Assembly: GCA_948146395.1 (NCBI GenBank)
Contig: OX411552.1
Span: 9,133,686-9,197,685 of the forward strand
Direction: 5' to 3'
Origin: Fragum whitleyi
Taxonomy: Eukaryota > Mollusca > Bivalvia > Cardiida > Cardiidae
Length of the DNA: 64,000 bases
A program made the position numbers and the translations under genes. The notes beneath the pieces were generated by a model. It was not told the origin of the DNA, ran no database searches, and saw only the letters and a list, made by a program, of their open reading frames with translations. Below are positions 1-13,500 of the stretch, piece by piece. Each line of letters starts with the position of its first letter. Position 1 is the first letter of the stretch.

Positions 1-1404
1 TCTATGCTTCTCAAAATAAAATGTATTTTTCCGACACCCGGCTGTGATATAACTTCTGGTAATATCCGAAAAACATACATAATGATAACATTTCAATGAT
101 AGCAAATACGCATATACTCTCGGAGACGGTTTTTGGTGGACGTTTACGTTCACCAGTGTTAATACCGCATTAGAACAATCCTGTCAGATGTTAATAGGTT
201 TTTCAAAACGCTAGTGCTCAGTGCTCACTAAGATTCAATTTACTCTTTTTCAAGAATTGTATCCGCCTGACAACTATGCATTTTAAAAATGGAGTGAAAC
301 AAGGATTCTACAAAACTTGTTGAAACCTCAAAGACATCTTTTAAGAGCAAAATCATATGCAATTCTGAGATCGGGTGAACGTTTTGCTTGCGCAGAACTA
401 CTTTTCAGACATAGTGGGTAATTTGCCCGTTGTTTCCCTATGGTCTTTGGGAGGTCACTCGTGAAAATTTAGTGAATGGAATTACTGGCATGGTAACCTC
501 CCCTGATACTACTAATGTATATATAACAAAGGCCAATTAACTGAAACACCGGAATACACATGAATACCCATACAGCCCGAGCAGGTATAGTAAAGCATTC
601 AGGTCATGCGATAAAGGTTTATGCAAAGGGGTTTTCTTTTACTTTTTAACATGCGACAGCCAATCTTGAGACGAGTGTCTGCATTTTTTTACGTTTTTAT
701 ATAAACACTAACCCTTTCTTTCTTTATTTATTTGAGAATGAAAATCGCGTAACAATTGATTAGTAACATTTTATTAGATAACACCATAATTTTAATTATG
801 AGATTACGGAGAATCGATAAGCATTACAAAATTAGAATAATAACCTAGATCATCATTTCTTTCTTTTCATACCCAATGGATCAGACAGTCACTCTTTAAA
901 CTACAGCTGACATAATGCCGAAAGTGATCGAAACCTTGAAATTACAGGACTTTGGTTGACGATCGACGTTAAATGTTGTGAAATGTATATCTGAAGCAAG
1001 ATGCGAACTTCAGTTCATTTTCCTTTTATCGTAATTTTACATGTAAAATTTCCATTTTCTCAACAAATGGAAGAAACACTCTAGTATGCCAACAGAAACG
1101 TCCACCATCAGTACTTTCAGTGCTTTGATTATGTGGTAGCGTTCGAAGTTTCAAAATAATATACAATGAATTACTTGTAGTAACATTTTTTTTGTAAAAG
1201 TAAATATGTAATCCATAAGAACCTTTTATTTTCTCTCCTTGCTTCCCTTTTTCTTCTTCTAATGAATAATCGAATAGTCCCGCATAAAACATTTTTCGCC
1301 TAATTTGATTTTTCATTTGAAACATAACAATTGCTTACTTTGTCACTTCTTGATCTGGCAATCGGGTTTTCCAATTTAATCAAGTCATATTGGCCATCTT
1401 TAAG
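1..1404. other. Intron or upstream part of transglutaminase gene, nothing recognised
   Basis: No exon of the catalytic Cys region was found here on the + strand, and no repeat family shared with the rest of the window was recognised. The stretch is AT-rich with many stops in all frames. It is inferred to be intronic because the exon at 1405 enters in mid-codon. Confidence 0.6.
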
Positions 1405-1514
1405 GAACTTCCATGTTTGGAATGAAGTTTACTTTAAAAGACCAGATCTATCAACAGAGAGCAAGTATGACGGCTGGCAGGTGATTGATGCAACACCACA
1501 GGAGCGTAGTGATG
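1405..1514 (+). CDS. Transglutaminase exon with catalytic His and Asp
   Basis: Encodes [15 protein letters not shown] through [13 protein letters not shown]. The acceptor is taken after CTTTAAG at 1404, so the first G completes a codon begun upstream; a TG|G split would restore the tryptophan that precedes NFH in the family, and it matches the intron position I recall for vertebrate genes. An alternative acceptor at 1384 would put Arg in place of that Trp, so it is less likely. Donor GTTAGT at 1515. Confidence 0.9.
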
Positions 1515-4500
1515 GTTAGTGTGTTCGTTTACGTTTAAATCCGCTTTTAGCTTTTTTTTTTCATTCATATCGCAATGGCTTGAACTTTTGAGAAAGGATT
1601 CCTCTCGCACTCGGTCAAAATAGAATTTACCAAGAAAAAACCCGAACTTCTAAACAACAATTTATTTATTTGCCGAAAAAGTTGAAATTGGCAGTAGTCG
1701 AATAGTGCCAGAAGGATCATTCGGGGAGATTTTGCAGTTAATATTGACCGGGAAAATGTGAGGAATCAAGGACTTTGAAGGATATTAATTGGTACCTCTG
1801 TTTTCAGAAAAAAATTAATATTGGTGGGTGGGGTAATTTTAACTTTTTATGCTTTTGTGAGAATCAAAACAACCACAGTGATATTTTCTTCAATAAATTG
1901 TCACTTACAGGATTAGCTTCAGAGTATTCCCGAGATCGAAATTTTGAAAATTCTCGACTTGTCTTGTGACTTTCGTAAAGGAGGGTTCTTGTGTTTGACC
2001 ATTTTGTATAGACATCACGGAACTAATTGAGCCTGTGCGTGGCATTTCCAACAATTTGAAAAAAGCATGAGGGGCCAACATTGAGCAGCCTAGACAGTCA
2101 CATACTGAAAATATAAAGTTACCTGATGGTCTACAGATACTTTGAGACATTATCTAACAACTAAATGCATAGTGAAGACTCTGGTCAGACTGTGCCGCTG
2201 CACAGGCTAGTCAGAGTCTTTGCTTTGCGCATATTTGAAATTGTTGAAAATCTCACGCACAGGCTCAATTCTAATCCATTCTTCATTAAGAATACGCTAA
2301 AATGAAAGATCTTTCATATAGAATTAAAAGATCTTTTCTTGAATGAGTACTAAATATCTTAAAATAGGCAAATGCAAGGTGGCCGTTTAGAAGTTCGTTT
2401 CGGTGTTATCTAACAGATCGTCGCTTTGAGATCAAAGTGTGGACATTGCAGCTTGCAATAAAGATGGTCGATGTTCGCCTTATTACGAAAAATAGTTAAC
2501 GTTCTCCATATTATAGTAAAGTCTAAGGTAGTACGTAATTGTCATTCGGAATATCTTTCGGACTTTTGCGTAAATTGGAAAGTGCTACGTACGTAAGTAT
2601 AGTAATTGTGGGTCAAATTTAAGTAACTCGGCTTCTGGCGGTACTTCGATCGATACGCTTGACGAAAAACAACTCCGATCGGCTTCGTTTCCTTATTCAA
2701 ATTTCTTCAGATTCCTGAACAAGATATCAAAAATCTTAATTTTTGAAAATGCTTTGTCTTTGAAATCTGAATTATATTTTAAAATATATGAGTCTGAAAC
2801 ACGTATCGTATTGTTACATAATTAGCCGCCTTATACAAATCGGAGGTCTGTTGCAGTTAACGGAAATGGTCGAGTGATTTCCGAAAGATGACGTCAAGTA
2901 AACCCTGGTTCGAAAAGACGCGCTTTCATGGTTATGCCCCATTCGGAACATCGCTTGGACTTTTCCGTAAGTGACTGGAAATTACCTCGGACGCAAGTGT
3001 AGTAATTTTGGGTAATTTTTCAGGACATTCGGCTTCTGGTGGTAATTCGGCTACTTAATACGCTTATTAATCACATTTTGTTAATTTTTTTCCGATCATC
3101 TGTGGAGAACTATTGTGCATATCATAATTCGATGACAAAACGCAGTAAAACACTGCGTTTTGTTATCAAATTATAACGTGCTAAATTTTATTCTTTCGTC
3201 AATTTTTCAATGCAAAGTCATCCTTAGCGGGATCGTTGATGTTTGTGTCGTTATATTAGCCCGCGTGCGAAATGACGCGTTTTCGTGGCTGCGCAGGTAT
3301 GCCGGAGATACGTAATACCGTTGCTATAAGAAAAAAATTGAGACGTGTTCGTTTTACCATATCGGATTAAATAATTTCTAATAGATTTTCCCAGTTTGAT
3401 GTGTTTCTAAAATCTAGACACTGTTTTACGTAAAAGAAAATTATTCCTGGCCCCTGACACGGTTGTATTATCATGAGGTCGAAGCTCAATTGATTCTCGT
3501 CAAAACACCGATTTACCGGCGATTTGATAAAATGTACCCTGGGTGATTTATCTGAAGTGCTACTGGATTAAACTTCTTGGCAGGTCTTAATTATTTTATT
3601 AGACATTGGAAATTATCATTTCTATTATCATCTGGGTGTATTCTTATGCATTCCCCCCGATTGAATGAAACATCTTACGAAATTTAAGTAAAATAAAAAC
3701 AGTAAAAAATTATACCAAACAGCTCATTAGTTACCAATGGATAATTCGACATTGCCAAAATATTTTCCGGGTAAAATTTGGCAATTTAGGCCAGTACTAG
3801 TTTATTGCTTTCCAAATAAGGAAACGCGTGACACTCATTCTCGCGGAATAGTTGAAAGGTCAGTAGAAGCAGATTGATTGCCCAATCAGCATTTCAAAGT
3901 AACTTTGCTGCTTGTTTATTTTCACGGAAAAATAGCAAGGTAAGTAGTTTAAGAGTTGCATTATTTCACAGTTAAAATATTTTATGATTTATTATTAAGA
4001 CAAAAATGGGATATTTTTTCCGTAGATATGAGCTTGTTCAGTGGTCCGTATAAAAAAAATAACTCTCGGCGGAAGAAACTGTTTTCATTTGCGGAAGCAT
4101 CTGTAATTCGGATTTTTCGACAATCACCGGTATTAGGTATACGCCGGTACAAGATATACGCATTATAATATTCCCGAGTTCTATTCCGTAGAATCGCCGA
4201 GGTTTTCCAATTGGGCTGTGCCCGTATCATTCCTGGGATCGTTCCCGTAGAATCGCTCAATGTTCCCGATTGGTATATTTGTATCATCTTCGCTGTTTCC
4301 CAGTCCATTTGTGAACGAAACCCCTCCTATATCTATAGACTGATTTGGGTGACATTTCTCTTATTATAGTCACCTTATATTGCGCATATTGTCGAGATTC
4401 GGTGACAATCAGCTACGCATTTTTGTAGCGGCGTATATATATTGGGATTATGGGGCCCGTTTTACTTAAATTTTAACGGGAAAAAAATTCTAAGTCATAA

Positions 4501-7500
4501 TCACAAATCGTTCCTGGTCTTTTTCATTGTTAGATTCTGCCTTGCAATGTCTCTTTGGAATCGTCATCTCTTGGAATCGTCTTAAGAAGACGATTCCAAG
4601 GAGATGGTGCACGGCGGAAATTCAAATTTACTCATTTTTGTAGAAGCAACTTTAATTTTTGACTTACGCAAAAAACGATCGTAAGATGTTTAGTAAACAG
4701 GCCCCTGGTGATCTTTCACAGGTGTCATGCAGTTGGGCCCGGCCCCATTATTGGCTATCAAAGACGGCAACGTAACCAAAAACTACGATAGTCGTTTCGT
4801 TTTTGCTGAGGTAAATGGCGACGTGTATTACTGGATTATAAATAAAGACAGGTCGATAACATATCTACAGACATCAAAGGACATGTAAGTACATTTTAAT
4901 TTGGCATATGAGCGGGCGCGACATAGGTCCGTTGAATATTTGTTATATTGCACGGGTGTTATTGCATTAGCGTAATAATAATAATATAGAATACCCTATT
5001 TCATAACGCCTTTCTTTAAAGTGACGACAATATGAACTTTTTTTAAACATTTTCATCAATTTCGTATATTTTGGCTCACCTGAGCACGAAGTGCCTAAGG
5101 TGGGATTTCGTGGGTAGGTGGATGTCCATCGTCCGTCATCCGTCGTCAACATTTACCTTTTATGCACTCTTAAGGCCACAGTTTTTGCCTGACCAACCAA
5201 AAATTTGTTCAGAATGTTTGTCTTGATAAAATCTCGGACTAGTTTGAGATTGGATCAACTCGATCGAAAAGTAGGTCACTGGGTCAAATCTTAGAAACTC
5301 CTTGTATGCACTCTAGAGGCGACATATTTTGCCAAATCAACATTAAAATTAGCAAAAGGATTGTCACGTTGCATAGAATGAACAGCTTAATTTAGCTAAG
5401 TGACTATTCATCAACCTTTAATCAAAACCTCTTTTAAACAAATTTAGAAGGTTCAGGTGAGCGATTTAGAGCCACTATGGCCCTCTCGTTAATTATTCGG
5501 GTCATGTAAATGATGAAATACCAAATTAATGAAAAAGAATACCAGATATATGGCACGAGTCTTCTTAAACGGTTTAAAAAATCGCCAAAGGTCAGTACAG
5601 TTAGAAACATCGTGAAATTAACAAAATGGGTGATTTTAAAATGATATTGAATGGGGGGGGGGGCGTGGAGAGAGTTTTGAGTGAAATACACGATAAGTAA
5701 TCCAATATGTTCAAAATGTTCAAGATGAACAAAATAATCGATATTTACGACCTCCCTTTAATAAAATATACGTTGTTTATTTTCCTTTTTTATATGCCCG
5801 CAAGGTCGTATTATGTTATGGCCTCGGTCGTCCATCCGTCTGTCTGTCAGTCCGTACGTCTGTCCGTCCGTTAGCAATTTTTTGTGTGCGCACCTCCTCC
5901 TAAACTATCAATTGGAATGAACTGAAACTTGGCACAATTACTCCCTATGATGTCTATTTGTGCATAAGACCTTTGAAATTCAAATCGCTCCAGTCATTCC
6001 TGAGAAATCTTGAATTATCTGCCCTAGAATATAACCAAAATTACTGGGTTTTTTTGTGTGCGCAACTCCTCCTAAACTATCGATGCGAATGAGCTTAAAC
6101 TACACACAATTACTCTCAATGATGTCTAGTTGTGCATAAGACCTTTGAAATTCAAATCCCTCAAGTCATTCCTGAGAAATCCTGAATTATCTGCCCTTGA
6201 ATATAACCAAAAGCACTGGCTTTTTTGTGTGCTCAACTCCTCCTAAACCATCAATGGGAATGAGCTGAAACTACATATAATTACTCTATATGATGTCTGT
6301 TTGTGCATAAGACCCTTGAAATTCAAATCGCATTATCTGCATTTGAATTTAACAAAAACACTTTTTTTGTGTGCGCAACTCCTCCTAAACTATCAATTGG
6401 AATATGCTGAAACTAGACACAATTATTCTCTATGATGTCAAGTTGTTCATAAGACCTTTGAAATTCAAATCGCTCCTGTCATTCCTGAGAAATCTTGAAT
6501 TATCTGCCCTTGAATTAAACGAAAATCACTGTATTTTGTGTGCAACTCCTCCTAATCTATCAATTGAAATGAGCTGAAACTAGACACAATTACTCTCTAT
6601 GATGTCTAATTTTGCTAGACTTTTCAATTCAAAATTCTCCAGTAATTTTTGAGTTATTTTGGATTTTCAGCCCTTGAGTCGATGAAAAACAAAATTTATT
6701 GTCAGCTCATTTTCTCCTACATTTTGGATGGGAATGAAAGGAAACTTGCCAAAAGACTCTGTAGGTTGTCTTTTTGTGCTTAGGACTAAATATATTTTCA
6801 TATTTAAAGTAGTTCCTGATTTATCTGCCCTCTACTTCACAAAATAGTTTAAATTTACAGATTTTTTTGTGCGTGTGTGTGCACAACTCCTACAAATTTA
6901 ATTGTATTGAAATGAATCTTGCCATAATGTAACCCTGATATTTGGTTAAGCATAAGAATTCAGAAATTCAAAAAGCTTTGGTCTTTCTTGTATTATCTGC
7001 CCTTGAATTGATTAAAATTCAATATATTTCTTTTGTAAGCAACTCGTCACACTTTGACTTGGAATGCACTGATACTTGCAAATAACTTCTTGGCATATAG
7101 TTGTGCATAAAATCATTTACAATTTACTATCAAAAGGTCATACTATGTTATGGCACCAGTTGTCGGTCTGTCTGTTTGAAATATTTTTAGCTGTTATTCA
7201 AGCTCACGTTACTGACAAGCCAAGGTTACTGACAAGCCCCATCGGGCGTATATGCGCCGCTCTGCGAAGCTCTTGTTTCGTCTTCACGTACCGATCAGAC
7301 ACTTCAAATCAACACCGGCCATTAAAATCGTAGAATAATTTATACGATTTGAATTAAATGATGATCGTCTTGAACGAATTCTAATTTTTAATAATTTCGG
7401 AGTGTCTCTTGATGGATTTGAGTGAGTGTTTGAAAGGATTGAATGGAGCGATGTGGAATGATTTGGAATGATTGATCGGATCGAGTGTCAATTTTATGAT

Positions 7501-10500
7501 GTTTTTAACTTTACCCTCGTATATGTTTATACATGACTCATTTAATACATTCGGTTTTCATGACCACTCATTCGATTTTAAACGAAAGATCATTTGCTTA
7601 ATATCACCGAACACTGGTAAGACACCATCTCTGACATAGTTTCTATGAAAATAATTTTCAATTAGAAACATGAAACTATAAAACCAACTTTGCGTTCAGG
7701 ATGACTGAACGGTGCAACCTGTTTGCAAATCATACCCTGCTTTGCAAATGTATCCTGAACGCAGAGTAGGTCATTATTTGGCGACATTGGATATTTTGTA
7801 TAAATATATAATACGTACTTAAGTGTTTTGTATGAAAAAAATATATAACGAGATTGAGGGAATTGATAATCGTCGAGGTTCTGTCGAGACAGTTATCAAT
7901 TCCCACAACCAAGTTAGATAATTTTTTTTCATATAAAATACTAAGCACGTATTATATTTATCTTAAAACCTCTATTTGCCTTGTTATTGTCGATGTTTCT
8001 AACAGAAATGTAAGTTTCTAAAAATAACCGCAATATATCAATGTTCTAAAAATATCAATGTGATATCATAAAAATATCATATTGGATGTTATATCATGGA
8101 TATGTGTATACTTATAGCATAGAAAGAATTTTGCGCTGACCCCTCGATATACGATTATGATATTTATAGGGTCGGCCAAATGATCAGCACAAAGAAGGTT
8201 GGTGAATATGAAAGAGAGATTCTAACAGACTACTACAAATACCCAGAGGGTAAGCTCCTTTTCTCGATGCGTTCATCAAAACAGCACTGTGTTCAGGATG
8301 ACAAAATGATAAAACCTGTTTGCAAATTACACACCGCTTTCCATGTGCACTGCGTGCAAAGCGGGGTATCATTCGCGAAAAATTTGCACCGTTTCGTCAT
8401 CCTTAACACAGGCCTGTTACTTTTTGGAAATATTCAATATAGTTAATTTTACAGTAAGGTAATAAAACTGGTCGTTGTTGGTTAAGAATATGTATGACTT
8501 AATTTGACTTTGTAAGTAGCGTTAAAATTTTGTGATGAGGTAATTTAGGAATAAAGCTATGTCAGACAGCGTTTGAAAACATTCAGAATTTTGTTGAAGT
8601 TAAAACATTTTGCATTGGATAAAAATGTCTACATTTCATCCTTTTCATATAATATTTTAAAAGGTACGGAGGAAAACAAGAAGGCTGTCGATAAGGCCAA
8701 AGCTTTAAGTGAACGTAACAGAGAATGGGATAAACACAGAAAGATAGAAGTTCCTGCCGAGGTATTATTACAGTTAAGAACATCGTGAAGTTGACACTTT
8801 TTCCAATCAAAATCATTCTAAATCGCTCAGTCAGTGCTCAATTCATTCATTCCAAACACTCACTCAAACCATTCACAAACGCTCCTAAATCACTAAAAAA
8901 TAAGATCAACAAGTATATTAAAAAAATGGTATAAAAAGCCGCGCTTTCACTGAAAAAATAAATTTTGTAAACGTATTACGCGTTCGAGAGGACACACAAA
9001 GCTATTTATGGAACTCGTATGCATATTTTTAAAGGGGGGGGGGGGTAATTAATATCACTTATTTTGTGCATCTTGAAAAGATGAACAAAATTATCGATAT
9101 TGGATTACCTCCCTTTAATTTCACTCAAATCTCGCTCCACACATTCATTTTTATTCCAAAATCTTTCCAATATCATTCAGCTTGTCAATTTCACGATGTT
9201 ATTTAATGTATATGTGTTACTGGGGCTGGAATGATTACTCGAGTACCCGGGTATCGGGTAGGGTACCGTTCCTACCCGGATTCTGAATCATTACCCGTTA
9301 CAGTTAGTTACATCGTGAAATTGACATTCCCCTCAACCAAAACCATTCTAAATAGCTCACTCAGCGCTCCATTCATTCATTTCAAACATTCACTCAAACC
9401 ATTCAAAAACGCTCAAACCCATTTAAAGATATAGAATAACCAACGTCATTCAAAATAAATTTTGATTGAGAAAAATCGCGATTTCTCTAACATAATTTAA
9501 ATTATAAGCGTCTCATAGGTTCTCGAAGAAATAGGAAGCCATGAATAAAACTTGAATTTATTTTTTTTTTAAAGGGAGGTAATCAATATCCCAAATTTTG
9601 TTCATCTTGAACAAAATTTACGATACAGGATTACCTCCCATTAAATTCACTCAAAACTCGCTCCACGCACTCATTCAATTTCATTCCTTAATTATTCCCA
9701 AATCATTCATCTTGTCAGTTTCACGATGTTGTTAACTGTACCGGATAATTGTATGAGCACTATGTAGTTTTCGGACCAACTTCAGAAAAGTATTTTAAGA
9801 TTGTTTAAAACAGTCTTCAATTGTTTTCTGATGTTGATCCCAGGATGGTCCTGCGGACAACTATCTGATAGTTTTGAGAGTCATGGCCACGTATCTGCGA
9901 GTCACAGACACGCAAGACCTTCGTTCCTTACACCCTGTCGGAATTTGTATGTTCGATCCACTTTTATAGATATTCTGGATCCGCTGTTGTATTAATTTGA
10001 TAATATTAATATATGGGCTATAATCACCAGGAGTTAACGTTTGCTTAAGATTAAAGTGAAGTTTCTATTTTACTATTTTTAAGTGTACGAGCACAATCAT
10101 CAACATAACCTAAAGTTTTCCTTTTTATTTCTTATAATTTAGTGACATGTCAAGAAATGATACAATTTAACAGGCTTAAATGGAATTACTTCTTGCACAA
10201 GCCTTCAAAAATAGTGTTCTTTGTTTGTGAAGATATGAACACTAAGATTCTCAGCCAATCAGAATGCTCCATTCTGACAGGCGAAATTCAAATCCAATTG
10301 TAAAGATATTAATTTATAAGTTTTAATTTCGCCCTAAGTTTTTCTTTTTTATATCTATGCATAAAATCAAGATATTAAACAGAAAAAAGGCTCTGCAGTG
10401 CAAATTTATCTTTAAAAAAATAAATTCTTGGATTAAAGTTGTAGACATTTCCGACAAAATTGTGTCTACCTCGCTCATTGAATGTAATGGTAATTTGGTG

Positions 10501-13500
10501 TTTATTTTTTTAAACAATCGCCTTTTTAATCGATCTAGGGAAGATTCTTTAGATGCTAAAGTATATGACGCGGAATTTGACCAAGTTGTAAATTATTCTG
10601 ACGTTTATCTCACAGATAGAAAGAATATACAATCGTACAAAAATGATAACAGGATATGGTCCAGCAAAAATCTATCTTTTAAAAAATAAGGAATAAAAAG
10701 GGTAAATCTTGTGGTGGATGCTATTCTTTTCTACTTATCTCCCTTTTCTTATTTCATTGAAGGATATTAAAGCCAAGGTGTCGCTGAGCCACCATACAGT
10801 AATCGGCGATGCTCTAGAGTTCGTTGTCGAGTTTACTAATACGAGTGATGAGGAGAGAACCATTACAAATATTATTGTAAATGTTGTAACTCAGTTCTAC
10901 ACAAATCAGACACATAAGAAGGTGAAGGTCATCAACCCAGAACAAATCATACTTAAGCCGAATGAAAGTAAGTTAAGTGAATATTTGGCCTGTAATTAAG
11001 AATATTTTAGCCACGCCCTTAATCTCAAACATGACATGACGTTTTATATATGTATAATACGTAATTAGTGTTTTGCATAAAAAAATCTTACGAGGTTGGG
11101 GAATTTATGATTAGAGCCTAGACAATTATCAATTCCAAAGAGTAAGATATTTTAATACAATACACTAAGTGTGTATTATATTTATCTAATAACCTCTATT
11201 TGCCTTATTTTCGTCAATGTTTCTAACAGAAATGCAAGTTTCTAAAAATAACATCGTTATGCCATTGTTCTTAAAACACCCACACGATATCATAAAAAAA
11301 TATCATATGGGATGTTATCACACGGATATTTGTATGGTTATAAGATAAATTATGGACCCGAAATAGTTCCGCAACATATAGGAACTCGTCATCTATTACA
11401 ATGTTAACCGAGGTTTCCTAATTAATTCATTAGGAAACTTTGGTAAACAGTGTTAATGTTCATGACTTCCTAAAATGTTACGGAACTATTTCGGGTTCAT
11501 CACCTTAAAACGTCATTTGTATAGCAAAATGCAGTGTATATGATTCATAGCTACAGTTTATTCAAGCAGCAGTTACGTTTTTTAAGTCGCCCATTATAGG
11601 TTTTACAAAACAGAGAGGGAAAAGATCAGGGTCAACTTGTTTTCGCTTAAGTATGTGACAGGTTTAGAATTCTAGAAAATTTACAAAATGCAGAAGATAT
11701 ATAGTTTGTCAGCTGGCATTGAAGATTCAGAGTCAATATGCTAATAGTTTGTTAGCTGGCATTGAAGATTTAGAGTGATTATGCCAATTTTTCTAAAAAA
11801 AAAAAAAAAAAAAGACCAGTATCACACAGGAGCAGATAGGTCCTCAATCAAAACCATTCTAAATCACTCACTCAGCGCTCCTTTTATTCATTCCAAATAC
11901 TCACTCAAACCATTCAAAAACGCTCAAACCTATTGAAAAATATAGAATCAACAACGTCATTCAAAATATATTTGGATAAAGAAAAATCGCGATTTCACTA
12001 ACATAATTCAAATTGTAAGCGGCTAATAGGGTTTTGAAGTAACAGGAAGCTATCTCTAGAACTTGTAGGCATATTTTATTAAAGGGAAGTAATCAATGGC
12101 GCTAATTTTGTTCATCGTGAACAAAATTTGCGATATTGGGTTACCTCCAATTAAATTCACTCAAAACTCGCTCCACACACTCATTTAAGTTCATTTCTCA
12201 ATCATTCACCTTTTCAATTTCACGGTGTTGTTAACTGTACCTTTTATAAACTTGATAAAATAGCTTTACAATGTATAGCTTCAATATCGTGAGTAAAAAT
12301 TGGTCGGAAAAAATGTCTCCATGTGTCTATTGCTACCTTAAAACGGTTGATTTAAGGCTAATTAAAACTTATTAAGAATATTGGATTCTTTTCTTTCTAA
12401 TACAACGTAGGTATCAAGAGGCTATTTACAGTACAGTTCAAAGAATACTACTCGAAATTGACGGACTTTAATATCATTGGTGTAAATCTGTCAAGTATGG
12501 TGGTCGAAACGGGACATCACGTGACTGATTTTAAGAGAACGACACTCCAGAAACCGAGCCTAAATATCGGGGTAAGAATTTCTTAACGAAGACAAATAAT
12601 TGTATACCGTGGAAAAACATAACCGATAAGGTGACAATGTTAATCTACAACATATGTGAACCAGAAAAAAATTCATTGGGTGGAAAAAAATGCCGCCATG
12701 TGTCCATTGCTACCTTAAGAAAAAACGCCTCTGTGAAAAATTATCATTTCTTTGCTGGTATGCATTTTACACCATGAATGATATTGGCTATCTATACTAA
12801 AACTCCATTTACACGTCAAATTAAAGCATTTCGATGACATATTTTTATGCAAAATCAATGTGGGTCAATAAGTTTCAGATCTGCCTGTGCGCCTTCCACG
12901 GACTTCTTTTTCTTTCTTTTTTTTTCGAACAAAATTACACATGTGTCTTGAACATTCGAGATCAAGGTAATTCACACAATGTCCTTTAAAAAGATCTGAT
13001 TTCTTTTGTTGCAACGTTAATATTACGATTAGTGCGATCGTATTTTGGGGCTCCTGCAATTGGGTCGATCCCATAAATTTGTTTTGAAATATTAGAAACA
13101 ACCGTGTACGGCACTTCCTCAATTATTGTTTATCATACAATGAAGCCTGTATTGACCCGATATCACATAGCATTACATGATATCGGACAGTCTTTTTATA
13201 GAAACGATTTGCATACACATTCACCTGAATTTCTTTGTTTATTTGGGGTTTATTAAAATAAAACGATGAAAAATGATTGAATGATAAACAGAATAACATT
13301 TAAGTGTCTTGATATCAATGTTATCTGGGCCCGAGGTTATAAAACTTTTCTCAGGCTCAAGTGAGAATTTGCTCAAATTTTAAATTCAAATAAATGTATG
13401 AAAATAAAAGAAAATATTAATAAGTTGTTATTTATAACAACTTAATAATATTATCTTTTATGTTAATACATTAGAATGAGTAAACAAACAGAATTACGGC

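Noticed and set aside
1385..1404. Earlier acceptor for the first transglutaminase exon
   Set aside because: It would place Arg where the family has Trp before NFH; the acceptor at 1404/1405 allows a split TGG codon and fits the family's intron position.
5876..7060. CRISPR-like array
   Set aside because: Units of about 171 bp repeat over their whole length with no unique spacers; it is a minisatellite in a eukaryotic intron.
10357..10689. 110-codon ORF
   Set aside because: Low-complexity Lys/Asn/Ile composition typical of AT-rich intron sequence.
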